A stretch of 15,297 nucleotides of DNA from Desulfobacula sp. (lineage in GTDB: Bacteria > Desulfobacterota > Desulfobacteria > Desulfobacterales > Desulfobacteraceae), in contig NZ_JAIOSW010000295.1 in assembly GCF_021107415.1 (NCBI RefSeq), positions 1-15,297 of the forward strand. The letters run 5' to 3'. Each line of letters begins with the position of its first letter. The stretch's first letter is position 1. The notes under the pieces are model-generated. The model made no database searches. It saw only the letters and a list, made by a program, of their open reading frames with translations, and was not told the DNA's origin. Of this stretch, positions 15,050-15,297 are shown piece by piece. A program made the position numbers and the translations under genes.

Positions 15050-15297
15050 ATGCTTATGTCTCCTTGAGGTACGGATGACTGCCATTGCCGTCATACTGAT
15101 TATCAAAAGAAAAATTACACTTTGCTCAAAAGGTGATGTATGGATGACAACATACCCGAACATAATGAGAGGCATCAATCCTATCCTGACAACAGCTCTT
15201 AACACGCCATGCCTGGCAATGACATCTGCCACTGGTGGTGAATACCGGTAATAGGCTGTTACAAACGCTTTTCCAAGTTTAGATTTCAAAAGACAAA
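14999..15297 (-). CDS. C-terminal part of CFI-box-CTERM-like protein (cut by window edge)
   Basis: An open frame enters from the right edge and ends at a TAA at 14999-15001. About 98 complete codons are visible. The product begins LLKSKLGKAFVTAYYRY and continues SPPVADVIARHGVLRAVVR, then two hydrophobic helices (about 38-52 and 57-71 from the TTG-equivalent codon at 15289) and a basic TSRRHK tail. The pattern (aromatic-rich YYRYSPP, then a helix pair) fits the C-terminal region that follows the CFI-box (CFIATAAYG) in many Desulfobacterota exported proteins. That box itself would lie upstream, outside the window, so the name is inferred from memory of the family. The gene converges on gspE and overlaps it by 51 bp, so the last 15-16 codons come from the complement of gspE. 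A TTG at 15289 is not taken as a start because the frame stays open to the window edge. Confidence 0.7.
   Translation of the reverse strand, partial: CLLKSKLGKAFVTAYYRYSPPVADVIARHGVLRAVVRIGLMPLIMFGYVVIHTSPFEQSVIFLLIISMTAMAVIRTSRRHKHLRLGNTKNFFDRCNPL

Noticed and set aside
15075..15094. Imperfect palindrome ATGAC...GTCAT near the end of gspE, possible bidirectional terminator
   Set aside because: Stem has several mismatches, no U-run follows, and it lies in the convergent coding frame.
1..15297. CRISPR arrays, tRNA or rRNA genes, intact insertion sequences
   Set aside because: No regular repeat-spacer pattern, tRNA-like cloverleaf, rRNA sequence or transposase frame was seen; the only direct repeat is the pair in the pilM-like gene.

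Overview
The window is a compact, AT-rich bacterial locus encoding two divergent secretion machines of the type IV filament superfamily (type II secretion / type IV pilus-like). AT-rich sequence with dense, often ATGA-overlapped genes, separate PilM/PilN/PilO-like genes beside GspG-like pseudopilins, and a CFI-box-CTERM-type protein at the right edge together suggest a Gram-negative Desulfobacterota member, probably a Desulfobacteraceae-like sulfate reducer. The taxon is inferred from style and family content, not proven.

Left operon (minus strand, 8662 down to 1, leaving the window). The order is gspF-like platform protein, gspE/pilB-like ATPase, pilM-like, pilN-like, pilO-like, pilP/gspC-HR-like, a lipoprotein-like TPR-secretin-SPOR protein, then three pseudopilin genes. 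The third pseudopilin is cut by the window edge and lacks the usual Glu at +5. This is a nearly full machine: motor, platform, inner-membrane alignment proteins, outer-membrane pore and pseudopilus. From memory, the order resembles the Geobacter Oxp-type cluster.

Central intergenic region (8663-9000). It holds the divergent control region: a strong Shine-Dalgarno for gspF, a good sigma-54-type -24/-12 element before gspL, a TGTCATA/TATGACA palindrome about 165-180 bp upstream of the predicted start (a plausible enhancer site), and a motif resembling remnants of REP/Y1-transposase elements.

Right operon (plus strand, 9001-15049). The order is gspL, gspC with a PDZ domain, gspD with N0-N3 and secretin domains, and gspE. 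It has no gspF, gspM or pseudopilin gene here, so it must be completed from elsewhere, possibly by the left operon. The last gene overlaps tail-to-tail (51 bp) with the 3' end of a convergent gene, entering from the right edge, whose product has a CFI-box-CTERM-like C-terminal region.

The locus therefore carries two secretins, two motor ATPases and two versions of the inner-membrane platform, one split (PilM+PilN) and one fused (GspL). Other points of interest are a 60-bp in-frame tandem duplication in the pilM-like gene, a C-x-C variant of the zinc motif in the left ATPase, and the possible link between the CFI-box protein and the secretion system.
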